Origin: Coniferiporia sulphurascens | Lineage: Eukaryota; Basidiomycota; Agaricomycetes; Hymenochaetales; Hymenochaetaceae | Reading direction: 5' to 3' | Assembly: GCA_002794785.1 (NCBI GenBank) | Contig: NBBA01000013.1 | Location: 124,001 to 188,000 of the forward strand | DNA length: 64,000 nucleotides | In this document: one piece after another, positions 35,201 to 48,000 of the stretch | Numbering within the stretch: position 1 is the first letter of the stretch | Layout of the letters: every line of letters begins with the position of its first letter | Made by a program: the position numbers and the translations under genes | The notes under the pieces: model-generated | Told to the model about the DNA's origin: nothing | The model's database searches: none | What the model saw: only the letters and a program-made list of their open reading frames with translations

Positions 35201-38200
35201 CTAATACTTTTCGGCCAAGACTAACACAACGGAACTGAGCACAATACCAAAAACCAACAGATAAGAACTCACTCATGGCAACCAAGGATGTCCAGCCAGT
35301 GAATGGATGGCTAGCAAACAATAAGCAGGTGTCGATGCGTAAATTCCGACGTGTGTTTACCTTCGTCGACCTTCTCCCGTCAGCGGATCGTACTGCTCCC
35401 ATACAAATCCAGTGCGTTCATACTCCTTGAAAATATTGTCGACAACGTTCTTGCGCAGCTCAACATATATTTCTCTTGCTCTGGATTGATTGGGACCTGG
35501 TTCCTTGGCGTATTTCTGTCGAATGATTCGGTAAGTCCAAAGTATTTCATACACACGTTTACTAATAAGAGCACCCGCCTTGTATAGAGAACTCAGCGCC
35601 ATGTAGTTCATCTGAATCCAAATCGGGCCCTTCCAGTAGTTCTCCCCCTTCCCGAATTCGGGATGAGATGCTGATAGACTACGGATGCCGTACGGCGACC
35701 AGAGATGGTCGGGCGAGCGAAGGATGTCCAGAATAGGCCCCAGATGTGGGGAAGACGGCTCAAGCAGGCCGAGCAAGAAGGGGAAGAGAGAAAGGTAACC
35801 CTTGTGACAAATCTGGTAGGATTCATCTGTAGTTTGTGCTTGAGCAAAATTAATGGCACGTAGAGAGAGGGAAGCTCACCCTCAGAGTTGATTCCCACAT
35901 CACAGTACATCTGATCCTCTTCGCTCCAATGTAAGTCCTCGAGGTTGTCAAGAATTGCTTTCTCAATTGATACAAATGATTTCTCATCGTCAGTTTCCCC
36001 TATGTATCTAGCAATATCGCGCATCGTTCTCGTGAAGAAGGCCATCCACGACATTAAGTCCAGATGCAGTTCACCCGCGTGAGGAGGGCCCCGTGGATAA
36101 TCATCCATCCCGCTCGTAAGCACATGCTGCTCCGAACGTCCCCGCCACCTGTAGGCTTCTGTGCGGGAACGGGCCGTCCGCCCGTATTGCTTGATTTGCC
36201 CGCGTTGCGTGCGGCGGAACCAATCATAGTGTCTACGAAGTTTTGGATAAATCGAGCGCAGGAATTCTTGCGCAAGTTCGGGGTTCTTGAGATAGGCATC
36301 ACCTGTTGAGGATGACAGATCGTCAGAGAAAGCCGACTGAGTGTCCAAACCGAAATCCAGCCCCAGATCAGCGTCAGAAGGCTCGGTTGCATGTAACTTG
36401 AGCCTTTCAATGAACGCGGTCACTGCCATCGTTAGCGTAGGAGGGTTGGCGTATGATGGAACCTGAATGATGAATTCTTCAGGGACTTTACTGCGAGCTT
36501 CTTCTCCCAAGATCTGCTCGCGTGCCACCCAACCATCCTCGTCAATAAGATTGATCCAATCCTTAAGGATTTCCAAACTTTGGGCACTCAATTTACTTGT
36601 AATCAGATGAAAAGAAAGGCACCTACCTTAGATCGTTGTCCCAAGCTCCAATATGCAGAAGATGAAACCCTTCATCCCTATTGAGTAATTGCTGGTAAGA
36701 CACATTAGTTTGAACTCGAATAAACTATACACACCAGTAGAAGCCTCTTGGGAAGAAACTTCTGCTCGGTGTAGCAGTCAGCAAGGCTCTTGGTTCTGTC
36801 AGGCTAGGCCCGGCTTTCTTCTCCTCTTCTTCTGACATCTCGTCTTCGTCCCACTCGCGCGAAAAACTGGGATCAACCAAAGAGTCTCCATAGAAGTAAC
36901 CGACGCCACCCAGGAGGTTGGAAGTAACGGCCTTCGAAAACGCGACTACCGAATCGGAGACGCCTTCGGGCATGGGGAACTTCACATTGAAATTCCTTGC
37001 GTACTTCTCCTGTAAAGCAGGGATTCCATTATCAAGTACGGATGCTGAAAAGATGTTATTTCAATTTAGAGTGAAAAAGGCCCAAAAATGGCAACATTCC
37101 ACGATACTCACAGCTCAACTTGTGTTTCGCGCTTGCGCTCTCATAGAACACGTCAAACTGGAATTCCCCGTCAAATGCCTTCTGGACGGCGAACAAGTTG
37201 CTCGACGTATAAATTTCGTCTGGAAGCTGAAGAACAAAGGATGGGTCCGGAGCCCCCTTTGCAGGATCCTGGTACGGAGTAATTACTTCCTGGGCGTGTT
37301 TAAGCACGGAGTTCATAAGGAGGTCTAGTATAATTATAAACGTGTAAATTTAGAGAAAACAAAAAATATCTGGTTCACGTGCCTCGAGCTCTCCAGACGT
37401 CGCCTGGGGGCGTACGCATACCCATAAAATGCGTCTTCCCAATACGTTCGGCAAAAGCATGAGCATGTGGGCCATCCGTTACAGCGTTATTATCCGGACC
37501 TATTTAGCAGTTAGACGAAGTTTGCCAGGACTTGTTCCGGAGCCTTTACCATCTACTACACGAATAGTAAACTCGCCAAGGTCCGGAGTGCTGCCAGAGA
37601 ATTCCACCGGTCCCTCCAGACCCTGAAAAGAGGACCTCTCAATACAAATCAATAGACCGTTTGCAAAGCACACTCACGTTTTCATCCTCATCAGTAGTCA
37701 TTTCTAACCCTCCCAGACCATCGACCCCAAAGTAGAACATGAAAGATGTCCGGGACGGAATAGCTATGTGTATTCGGAAGGAATTTAGTTGTATGAGACA
37801 TGGAACATAACAATAACTGAGCTTACCAGGTTCTAACGGCTCTCCCTTAATCCTGGCAGCCCAGCTACCACCGTGCTCGCCACCTTGTACCTTCAAGAAC
37901 TCTGTGGTGATAATTACATTGTTGTGAGGATCCTTGAGAGTCTGTACACCCCCTTCTCTAGCGTCGTGCTCGCTCCAGGTATAACCAGACAGCCCATCAC
38001 CTTGGTCACAAGCATGACGGGCCTCTACAATTGCAGCACTTTAGCTCTTTCCGACGGACCAAGAGTCAAGCGAGACTCACTTTGGAAAGATTGGTAGTCC
38101 TGTGTCCCGTGCCATATTAACCCCGCCATAAGGGACTGGGGAAGACGCGGCCGCAAACCGAAGTACAGGTTTGGCCGGTATGTGCCCCATAGCAAGGACT

Positions 38201-38279
38201 GCGAGTCATTTGAGGGTGCTGCGATTGTCGACGTGCTCAGGAGAAGGGGACCCAAAAGCAGCGGCAGAAGGAAACGCAT
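35201..38279 (-). CDS. Mannosyl-oligosaccharide glucosidase (glucosidase I, GH63)
   Basis: Removes the outermost alpha-1,2-glucose from Glc3Man9GlcNAc2 on new glycoproteins in the ER lumen. Exons (minus order): 38279-38081, 38024-37827, 37763-37678, 37622-37550, 37499-37383, 37324-37112, 37044-36735, 36677-36627, 36586-35880, 35826-35361, 35310-35273, 35220-35201; 825 aa, close to Cwh41/MOGS. Seen: N-terminal hydrophobic segment after MR (signal peptide or anchor), LLWGTYRPNLYFGLRPRLP, RHACDQGDGLSGYTW, FFPRGFYWDEGFH with IGAWDNDL, GKGENYWKGPIWIQMNYMAL, and the C-terminal HPFTGWTSL...LAEKY. The last exon has only 20 nt, and its acceptor was chosen because it restores the family ending. The intron after exon 5 starts with GC. 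Confidence 0.95.
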
Positions 38280-38573
38280 ACGGACGAGAGCAGTTCAGTG
38301 CGCGCTCTCGGCTGCACTCACTAGAACAGGTCGAGCCTCAGGAACTGACACGTCTATAGCGGTCGCGTAGGGCCAATTTGTTTCCGGGTCACGCTCCGTC
38401 ACGCAGCGCGTTAGAGTTGCCCAGTCGGGGTTTCCTGAGTCACGGAAGTCACTGCTGCGCCGACCTCGCCACCAACAGCCACCCGTCATCCGCGCAGTCT
38501 GCCCCGATCTTGCTCTTGACTTTCATCTACAACCCACTCAACTTCGTCCCCTACATCTCATTGCACAACAACA
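38280..38573. promoter_or_regulatory. Shared divergent promoter, glucosidase I / ATG8
   Basis: 294 nt between two opposing start codons. A CCAAT box is at 38373-38377 on the plus strand, and a C/T-rich leader precedes the ATG8 start (about 38455-38560). No other element was identified. Confidence 0.55.
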
Positions 38574-39179
<606 letters not shown>

Positions 39180-39987
39180 GCGCCTGGGTGACTCATGTGC
39201 CATTTGTACGCAAGTGGCCTAAACTCCTTTCGACGTGGACAGCCCCCTGCATTGCCGTAGCAGAATTCCCCAACAGTGCTCCCGGTCTCCTTTATCTGTA
39301 TATCTCAATCCCCCTCCCGAGTCGCCGCTTTTGAAGGTTATACTTGTATTCTACGTTTGTTTCCTCCACTTTCACCCAATGCTATGAATAATAAGATTAC
39401 ATGGCGACGGACGTGAGATGATCCAGTCACCAACTGGTAAGTGTAGTACCGGTTGTGATATAGCCAGCGCTTTAGTAATCGCCGAGTACGTGGTTGCTGC
39501 TTGAATGGGAAGGCTCTCAAGTACTTGTCTTGATGGTTTCTCTTGGACCTCTTCCTGGATGCAAGGCCCAAAATTATGTTAGGAGGCAACCCGGTTCTTT
39601 GCCCTTATGTTTATTCTCGCGCGCCCGTCCTAAACTGCAAAGGGCCTCTGTACGGTCAAATGCAAACGCCTGTGTACAGGCGCCTGGGGTCTTTGCATTA
39701 TGACCTTACCGCTCATCTTTGACTTATAAGCGAACTTAGACCGATCTCCTGATCGTCTATGCTTTCAACTACTTGGTGCTTCTGTGTACACTCTTGTGGC
39801 CACTTGATCAAAATGACCTATGCTTCCAATGCAGACGGAGCAATTTATATTCTGTGCATCTACTTTGTCTCTCGGAGGTTCGTTCAAATAGTGGGACCTC
39901 CTCCCCCCTGCCCGGGTTGTGCTCTATGCTCTTGCGTTGCTGAGCGTCCCCATCCTACGTACTCCTCCGCATATCTCTGTAGCGACC
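39180..39987. other. Intergenic, ATG8 to membrane protein gene
   Basis: About 800 nt in tandem orientation. No gene, repeat or RNA recognised. Confidence 0.5.
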
Positions 39988-40906
39988 ATGGGCGCAATGG
40001 CATTCGGCTCTAGTGTGATAGTCTGTAGGTCGCGCACTTCTGTCTATCACCTCTATCGACAGTGCATACAAACAGACTTAGTTGCTGACTTCTAACCTAG
40101 TATTACTTATTCTGTTTAACGGATGCTCAATAGCACTCTCGGTCCTACCATTCGCCTACGGCCCAATTCAGTGTGAGTACGACTCGATCATTAACCGCCT
40201 GTTGCCCTACATGATCGCTAACTGCAACTCCAGCATTTCAGATATTCCAGCTAGCCATGGCGGCAGGTCCGTTATTTCTCAGCTTGCTACTGTACGTTGT
40301 TCTCCACCGGTTTCCCGCGTACGTGTAGGCTTGTTAACGTCCCACGGGCCCATTTTAGATTTTGTTGCGTGGTGATGGGGAGGAAGTCAAAGCTGCCTCT
40401 TGAAACATTTATATACGCAATAGTACTTACCGTCAATGTTGGTAAGCGCCGGATCCGCGATGAAGGGGTTCAAGTATCCTGCTAACTCTTCAACCCAGTT
40501 GCATCCGTACTAATAACATTACGGTGGGTTCATCATGAATTGCATCAGGACTATGATAAAGTTCCAAAGCTGTCTTTGGTCGTCATTTTGACGGTATGCG
40601 TTTCATGGGCGGCCACACTGACAGGTTCGTTCCCTCAGTCAGCTCGTATAGCTTTATCTGAGGCCTCTATAACTCCTTGCAGCGGTCCTCGGTTTCTTCC
40701 TCGCAGCTGTTGAATGGTGTGCGGAACGTTTAAGTCGCGCCCGTACTGGTAACGACCCGCGACGCCCTCCTCAACTACGTCATGGAACATTGCCTATGCA
40801 ACCTCCGTTTCCAGCATACATACGAAGATATCCATCATACAGCGCCGAGAACAGGCCGCCCAGGGCCGATAACGGAAAAAGCACACACCCCGGCCGAGTC
40901 GTTTAA
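39988..40906 (+). CDS. Small multi-pass membrane protein, unknown function
   Basis: Not recognised. Exons: 39988-40012, 40101-40172, 40234-40318, 40359-40441, 40499-40624, 40683-40906 (TAA); 204 aa. The model rests on good donors (GTGAGT, GTACGT, GTAAGC) and continuous phase; each exon is short. Hydrophobic segments: AMAFGSILLILFNGCSIALS near the N-terminus, PLFLSLLLYVVLHRFPAFCC, ETFIYAIVLTVNVVASVLIT and LSLVVILTVCVSWAATLTAV, with an extra hydrophobic stretch LGFFLAAVEW, giving probably four to five passes. The C-terminal 60 residues are hydrophilic, Arg/Pro-rich (GNDPRRPPQLRHG). A shorter form starting at the ATG at 40257 would lose the first segment. It could be a family restricted to basidiomycetes. 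Confidence 0.72.
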
Positions 40907-41065
40907 GATTGGAATGTGCAAACGTACAGACATCCGCTCTAAAGCAAAGTCAATACATACATGTCAGTAACTAATAAAGAGTGCACAATATACTTCCGTC
41001 GTTTTCTCCGAAACTTTAATCTGAGCTTATGGCAATAGCGTCGAATACAATGTTCTACGATATTA

Positions 41066-42760
41066 TCATAGTATTATTTCTTCAGAGGAAGGCATCACTG
41101 ATGGCTCTCCCATGTCCCCCTCTACGTCTGCGCTTTCTAGCCCATCGAAACCAGAGTCTGAAAGAGCGTCGTAGGGTAAATCTTCAAATTCCTCCCAATA
41201 GAGTCCACCATCCTCCAATTCATCTGATTCTTCCGGGAACGAGCTCGGGATAACCTCAGCGCGCGTATCAACACGAGCTGGAGAAACCGATGGCTCGACT
41301 ATTCCAGCGCGTATGAACTGACTTCTGTCAGGCGACCCGGGATCACCGGAGGGAGCTGCTAAAGTTGCCCCTAGGGGTCGCGCGTTGCTGCCTACGGGAC
41401 TGGCTCTGGACGTTGTAATTACATGGCTTTTGGGGGTTTTCCGCACGAATGATGTATCTGCAGGCTGAGATACTTCATCAACCACCGCAGAGAGGCCCTG
41501 TTTCGTGATGATGAAGTCGATGGAGTTTGACGTCGAAACGGAGCTGAATATCACGGAAAGTCGTCGAATAAGAATAGGTTGGTCAATATCCGTGCCGACA
41601 TTCGCTGAACTAGAGGGGTGCGACGAGCTTGTCACGCCCTCAGACACTCGCCTTCGCTTCAACGTGGGTACGTGCTCGTCCAGGTGTCTGCGTCGATTCG
41701 TCCGGGTGAGCATAATTCGAGCGTTCAGTTGATTGGCCCATACAAGACCCAGACTCGCTTCTTTTAAATTCTCTCCGGGAATTGAATGCGCCGAGTTGAA
41801 CCACCGGGCCTGGTCACGATAAACTACGTCGCTTTCAAGCTTTCCTTCTTGAACATATGATCCAGATAGGGTGAAGACGTCCGTGACTTCGTTGATTACG
41901 ACGAAAGCAATATTATCTCTGGCGGCGAGGGAGTGTATGACTCGGGACAATTCAGAAAGGCTCCTTGATCGCTCGACGAGTGTAGAAGTAGTCGGCTTTT
42001 CCGTTGTATGAAAGAGCGCCGAAATCGAGTCAATTACTACCAACCTCACGGGCTTTCTAGCAGGGTCCCCAGATAGGCTGCTTTGTAGTGCGGGAAGCGT
42101 AGTTTTCAAGGTATGCGTCATAAGCTCAATCGTAGGTATTGCAATAGTGTGTACGTCCGAGAGGCTGCAGACCGAGGACGATAACAGAGGGTGCTCTGTA
42201 GCCAGCTGAGCAAGTCTCTTGGTAGGAATGCCGCAATGTGTGGTAAAATAACAAGCCGAGCCGGAGAGGCCGCCCAGGATTGGCCGCACTTGAACGAGAA
42301 GCGATAGCTGTAGAGCAAACTGGGTTTTTCCCGAGGCACTGCTATAACGTCAAGTCTACTCTTTACGGGAGGCGTTGCAGCTTACCTCTCGCCGGACAAC
42401 TCCCAAACCATGCCGGTTCTGATTCCCCCACCGATGACACTGTCCAGAGATGCATCTCCAGTTGTGAATTTGTCATTTCTGATATCTACAACACGCTCGA
42501 GCTGAGCAGACGTTGAGGCAATCTTCTTGCACACGCATTCAAAGATTGACTGTGCTTCGCTCAGAGATACCTTCAACTTCTTTGAGAGATCCCCAGTTGG
42601 TATTAAGAGAACATCTGAGACCTCCTTAAAGTTACCTGTGGATGGATGTGAGTTAGCGCAGAGAACGTTACGTCGGAAGGGACGCACATTTTCTCAGTAA
42701 TGTTTTCTGTGCAGATGAGAGAAACTTCAGATCATTGAGAGCATTTGAACTGTTATCCAT
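41066..42760 (-). CDS. RAD51 paralogue, RAD57/XRCC3 type
   Basis: Recombinational repair mediator that helps load or stabilise Rad51 on single-stranded DNA, acting with a RAD55-type partner. Exons (minus order): 42760-42688, 42635-42386, 42338-41066 (or 42341); 531 aa. Seen: small N-terminal helical domain; FTTGDASLDSVIGGGIRTGM, the RecA-fold entry of this family; Walker A GESASGKTQ after splicing; Walker B LVVIDSISALFH; ARDNIAFVVINEVTDVF; and the ANQLNARIMLTR strand. The C-terminal 190 residues are acidic and Ser-rich (ending EGDMGEPSVMPSSEEIIL), an extension beyond the ATPase core that I cannot assign. The acceptor of the last intron is a tandem TAG-CAG; only the second gives a canonical Walker A. 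Confidence 0.88.
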
Positions 42761-43340
42761 GTGTCACCCTCAGCAGTACATATACACATATCGTGCAATT
42801 ACTGAAGAAGAAACCTTTGTTCGAACACAAATTGTGTCAAAAACCTCGGGACATTTGCAAGGTTGAAGGTGGTAGCTTGTCGAAGGAATTAGTGACGACC
42901 TAGCCGTGACGTGACCCTGTCGCGTCGTGTCACAGTGTAATATTGTGCCTGCCTCATCCGACGACTTCAACTTTAACTACTGGCAGCGGTTCTTTTTGAC
43001 ATGAATAGGCAGGCTGGACTGTGCGACTTCTCTTGCTAGATTTAAAACGGTTGAGAAAACCGAGGCGCCATTGAATCACTTGAAGGAGTCCAGCTAACCG
43101 CGAGGTCTGAAGGTGCCACGTTGGTGCTACTCATGGCCGCTGTATTCCACTAATCGAAGTCATCGGACTCGAGACTTTGGCTTGGACTATACTAACATAT
43201 CCATCGTAGAAAGATTCCCCTACAAAATTGTCGTGATTAACTGGATGTTCTTTATCAAGTACTTTCCACCCTCATTGTCATCATGACGGTAAACGGTCCA
43301 AGACTCGAACAAATTTCTCTATGGTGCGCGACAGATAGGA
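42761..43340. other. Intergenic, RAD57-like gene to membrane protein
   Basis: About 580 nt. RAD57-like promoter and 3' flank of the next minus-strand gene. Nothing else seen. Confidence 0.5.
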
Positions 43341-44455
43341 TCATGGACTCCCAGGAACGGGTCCGAAAGCCATTGCGTACCCGGCGGTTGTGGACTTGGA
43401 GCTCGGAGAAGTACAGGGTCCTTTGTGTATACCGTGGTCTGTGATTGTCCAGCAGTGTTGCAACATTTTCTGTTCGAGTGACGGATCGACATCGTGGGGT
43501 TTGGCTGAGTCCGATTTTTCCAGCATAAGGGCATCCGCATGCTCTGTCTCTAAACCGGGACTGGCTTCATTGCACGTCGTGATATAATTATCACCTAACT
43601 CGCCCACGCTATTGTCTGAAACTTCCCAGCAATATTCGACCATCTGTCTGTCGATCGGAGTACCCTGGACGATATCCTCGTCTGTAGCGACTGGCGAATT
43701 GAGTCTGCATCCGGTTGTACCCTTGACACTGGTTTCAGGTAAGGTCTTATCCGAGGAAGGCACTGACACCTTCGTCAAAGGGCCCGAAAGATTTCCAGGC
43801 TCACTGTCATGGATATTTATGCAATCAGCTATCACACTGGAGCCGTATGGGAAATGAGGACAAACCTTGCGCTTGAATATACGGAATCATCCTCCGACGA
43901 TTCGTCGCTCTCTGTGTATATAGACTCCTCGTTCAAATCATCGATGTGAAAATTGTACCACCAGACACCTCTTGGCCTCTTACGAGGACTGGGTCCTCCA
44001 AAAGTATAGAGGGTTCCACTATCCTGATGATTTGCAGCAAGGATATCCTTTCTGGCACCAGATACAAGAATTTCAGGAAGCACTGTGTTTTCATCGATTT
44101 TCTCGTCACTTTCGTCTTTTGGAGCCCTACAGTTATCATTAACAGGACGATCACCTGGGCTGGGAAGCTTATAACCAAGGGGCCTAAAAGAGGCGATAAC
44201 CTTGTCTAGCTCGGCACTTCCCTCAATCACGACGACTGACGCAGGGAACATTGACGTGTCAGTTATGACGAGCTTTGGAATGCGCCCTCGTTTCTTCTTT
44301 GCGTACTGGCGAGCGGCCAGAAGCTGTCGACGCAGGAAGACAATCAGGACAATGACGAGCAACGTAGAAGAGGCGCCGACGATCGAGGAAACGACGATGA
44401 CAATTGAAATAAAAAGAGTGGAAGAGGTAAAAGGAGTGGATTGCGTAGGGGCCAT
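43341..44455 (-). CDS. Single-pass membrane protein with duplicated Cys-Trp motif
   Basis: Not recognised. Exons (minus order): 44455-43866, 43803-43341; 350 aa. Start at the ATG giving MAPTQSTPF; 15 more residues are possible upstream in frame. A short Ser/Thr-rich N-terminus precedes one long transmembrane helix (about 14-41, with SIVIVVSSIVG and TLLVIVLIVFL), then a basic stop-transfer patch RRQLLAARQYAKKKRGR, predicting N-terminus out and a large cytosolic tail. The tail is acidic, with DESSEDDSVYSSA, and holds two copies of a short motif: MVEYCWEVSDNSVGELG and MLQHCWTITDHGIHKG. The mid-part has a Trp/Tyr cluster GVWWYNFHIDD. No enzyme motif. Possibly a sensor or adaptor. Confidence 0.78.
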
Positions 44456-45023
44456 AATGAGATGTAGAAAAGATAAATGAGAGTTTGTTGAGGGCGGCAA
44501 TTGGAAATGCAGTGATATATGTACGAGGAGGCTGGATGGAAGTGGCTGGCAGAGAATATGGACATTACCAAAAATTGAGAACGAACAACATCTGCGTTCC
44601 CGCTTTCTACTACTTTAAACCTCTTAGTGTTTCTCAATAGCAAAGTGTGAGCTTTTGTGGTAATCCTGTCGCCATGTGTAGGGGGACCACTCGGACCGCA
44701 AAGGTCAAACGAGCAAGGGCCGATGTTCAAACCTTAATGAACTTGCGGGTCCGGCGCTACGAAGGATGTTTATCAATACATTAATATTGAAGACAAGCAA
44801 GTTCAACCAATGAGTTCATGGGGCGATGAGTAAATGTTTTTTTCTGTTTGCAAATTAAATCAGGGATCGACACAGGTCAATAGCAGAAGTTTCTATGTCC
44901 TTAAAATCCTTTAATTTCAAAAGTACAAATAATTTTAGAGGTATAACAAAGGAACTCCGGTAAATTGGGATCCAAGTTGCTCGAGAATTATCGGAGTATG
45001 TAGACGAGTGGCTCGCCTTCTGG
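44456..45023. other. Intergenic, tandem minus-strand genes
   Basis: About 570 nt, AT-rich toward 44800-44960. Nothing recognised. Confidence 0.5.
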
Positions 45024-48000
45024 TCACCGAACGCCTCTCACTCTCGTAGACAAACCTTCTGAACTCCCCCCTCGGCCAAGAAGACCGCCAATACCACCCA
45101 CAACATGTGACATAGCATCGGTAATTTGCCTATTCTGCGACTGAGTGTGCTTGATATGGAAGAGTCGCACGTTTGTAGCATTCCAGATACCCAAAGGCGT
45201 CATTCCGCGAACGTAAATTTCACCCCATATAAGCGATGTCAGCCAAATCATTGAGGACTCGGACCACTGAGACACAATAATCAGATTGATCTTAAAAAAG
45301 GCCTGTAGAAGTGTACGCACCAAAAACTTGCGTGAAGGAGGAGGGGGTATTTCTGGGAGTACTTTATGTATAGACGCGGAGCGAAGAAAATCGATAATCG
45401 CAGATGTCGTGTTTGACCTGCCAGTTGATGATTGGATACTCTGCACTTTAGGCAATAGCTCAGATATCATGAGAAGGACAGTGTCGAGGGGGAGTCTTTC
45501 GTTGTTTAAAAGGAACGAATAAACATGCGTGTTTCGGACTAAGATAAATGTATGCTCACCCTTGCTGCCAAGAAGTCACCCAATCCTGAGTTGGCACAAA
45601 TCCGTTCCTTCCGACGCCAGCAGCAGCTATCCTTTCAAGGCTGCCAGTAGTGTCAAGAGATTCCGACCTCTGACGCTCACGCATTTTCCCTCTGGCCTTC
45701 TCCGACCTCGACTGAGATGAATCGCTGCTACTTGGCGACGTGAGAGTTTGTGCTGAAGCAGCTTGCTCCGCTTCATTAGCGTGGTTTTCTTGAACTGAAT
45801 CGCTGCGTGCGGGCCGAGGGCGATCGCGAGGCATACGAGCTTCTAAATCAGGCTCAAGTGACAGACCCAAAGCGTCTCTACTCTCAGTAGTTAGTAGTCT
45901 GGCTTTCTCATGTTCAGGCGCTTCATGTTCAGATATATTAGCTTGTTTTCCTTTGAGCGCTCCAGCCTGTCGCTTCGCCTGTTCTTCCTTTGCAAGCTGT
46001 ACCCGACGGATCTCCCTAAGGCCACGTGCCAGAGTGAATGTCCCCAGGTCTTCGAACGTTTTATGTGAGCGGAGAATTGCATATGTGAGGTTTGGGTTCT
46101 CGTCCAGGTGATTCAAAATGATACCATTGAACACCTCTAACCTGGTATAGGGATGAGTTTGAGTCAGAATTATTAAGGGCATGCTAGGAAACCTCACAGG
46201 AAGAACAACAGTCTGGGGTGACCTTCATCCGACAGAAGGAATGTTGGATTCGTGAAAGCGGCAAACAGAGAAACAAGCCGGTTAGACGAAACGACCGACA
46301 AATGCTTAAAGAATGGTGCCGAATTGGAAAGCGCAATAATAAGCGCAGGATAGAGGGAATTGAGCGTGCCGGAGGTGGTTGCTACTACCGAGTATATTGA
46401 CTGAGAAGGGACCTTAGCTCGTCAACACAACTTATTACAAGCGTTGAAAGAACTCACGTTTATCATGAAGTCCCCAGCTGTGCCCTGGCACGCCCATTTT
46501 GCTGGAAGCTGTATCCTTATAGGCGTCGTGAGCTTTTCGTTGTAAGCCCGTTCAGCCGACAATGTCTGTAGAATATAAGAAATAGCCCGGCATAATCCAT
46601 GTTGCTCTACATACAATCAACGAACAACTTTCTTCGTAAAAGGAGCAAGAGCATACCTGGTTTATCCTTGGACTCCATGAAATAGCATAACAAGTACGTC
46701 ATGAAGTTAACTGCTTTTTCTGACTCAAATATGTAAGTGCGAAATTTCTGTAGACAATGTCAGTAGGACCCTTAGGCATGAGGAAGCAGGTCTCTCGCCT
46801 TGTTCAGTTCAACCATTTTCCAGAAAAACGTAACTTGAAAGAAAACATAATATAAGTCAACGCGAGAGGACGAACGCATCATATACTCACTCGTCTCAAG
46901 CAAGTGGGGTATAGGCTTCCTCGACCCAGGTAAAAGATTGTTAACGGCTGCCATGTATTGCTCCAAAATACCTAATATTCCATTGGCGATGAATGTGAAG
47001 TCTGCTGGTCGGTGCTGTCAATGGAAAATGTTGAAAACGTGAGTTCCTTGCATACTAAAAAGAAGTCGCACCAGCTTCGCCAGGAAATATCGGAAGGCAT
47101 TCGTCTTCAAAGTTGGGGTCTCAGAAAAGGAGTCCGTAGGACTGCTTAACACATCTCCAGCAACTCCGCTCCGGAAATCCAACAGGGCACAGAGTACCTG
47201 CAGTGCCTCGCCAACCAGTGTCAACTTTACATCCTCGCCCTTAAACACTAAATGGTTGTAAGGCAGTGCAGCCGCAACACTACCTATCCCTGACGTGGAA
47301 CCACTAGGCTGTGACGAGTTCATTATGGTGTTGAGCAAAGAACAGAGGATTGTGAGGACATGTCTTCGAGGCGTTTGTTGGACGAATACGATGGAATATG
47401 GTGACGGAGTCGTTAAAAGGGACGTTGGGGGCATATAGATCTGCTTAGAAAGAAGGACAAGAAGTAAACGTAGAACCTCCACTTTATTCTGGTCATGAGC
47501 GTGGTTCGGACCCGGGTCAATGGTCGAGCCAACGCCTTTCTCCCTACCCGTTCAGGTATAAATACCTAGTAAATCGTCAAGAATAACGAGGAATGACGCA
47601 CCATATTACATAGTTTATCTTGTAATGATCTACCTGAAGTTTACTCGGCAGAGTAAATCCACAGCAAAAAAGCAATTCTATCGTACAGCTTATCAACCTC
47701 TCTGCAAGTGCGGGAAGCGCTTTCTTCTTTCCGTCTACATTCTGCGTTCTCGACTGGACATCTGGACTTGTGGGAGATTTAGGCATATCTTCGTCCTCCT
47801 CATCATCAATCACGAACTGCGGCCGCTCATCCACAGAATTGTTTCGTGAACTATCTGCGCCCTCACGCACCTCTTCGCGCTTCCAAAGAACAGCCCTTTC
47901 AATTTCTCCATATTCCGCCTCAAATAGGACGGGAAGAACACGCTGCAGAACACGCAGACAATTTAAAACTTCTTTTGTGGGATCACGCTGTCCGGATTGT

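Noticed and set aside
42339..42341. Upstream TAG acceptor as the main site for the RAD57-like last exon
   Set aside because: It inserts an Arg that breaks Walker A spacing. The CAG three bases later gives GESASGKT and is preferred.
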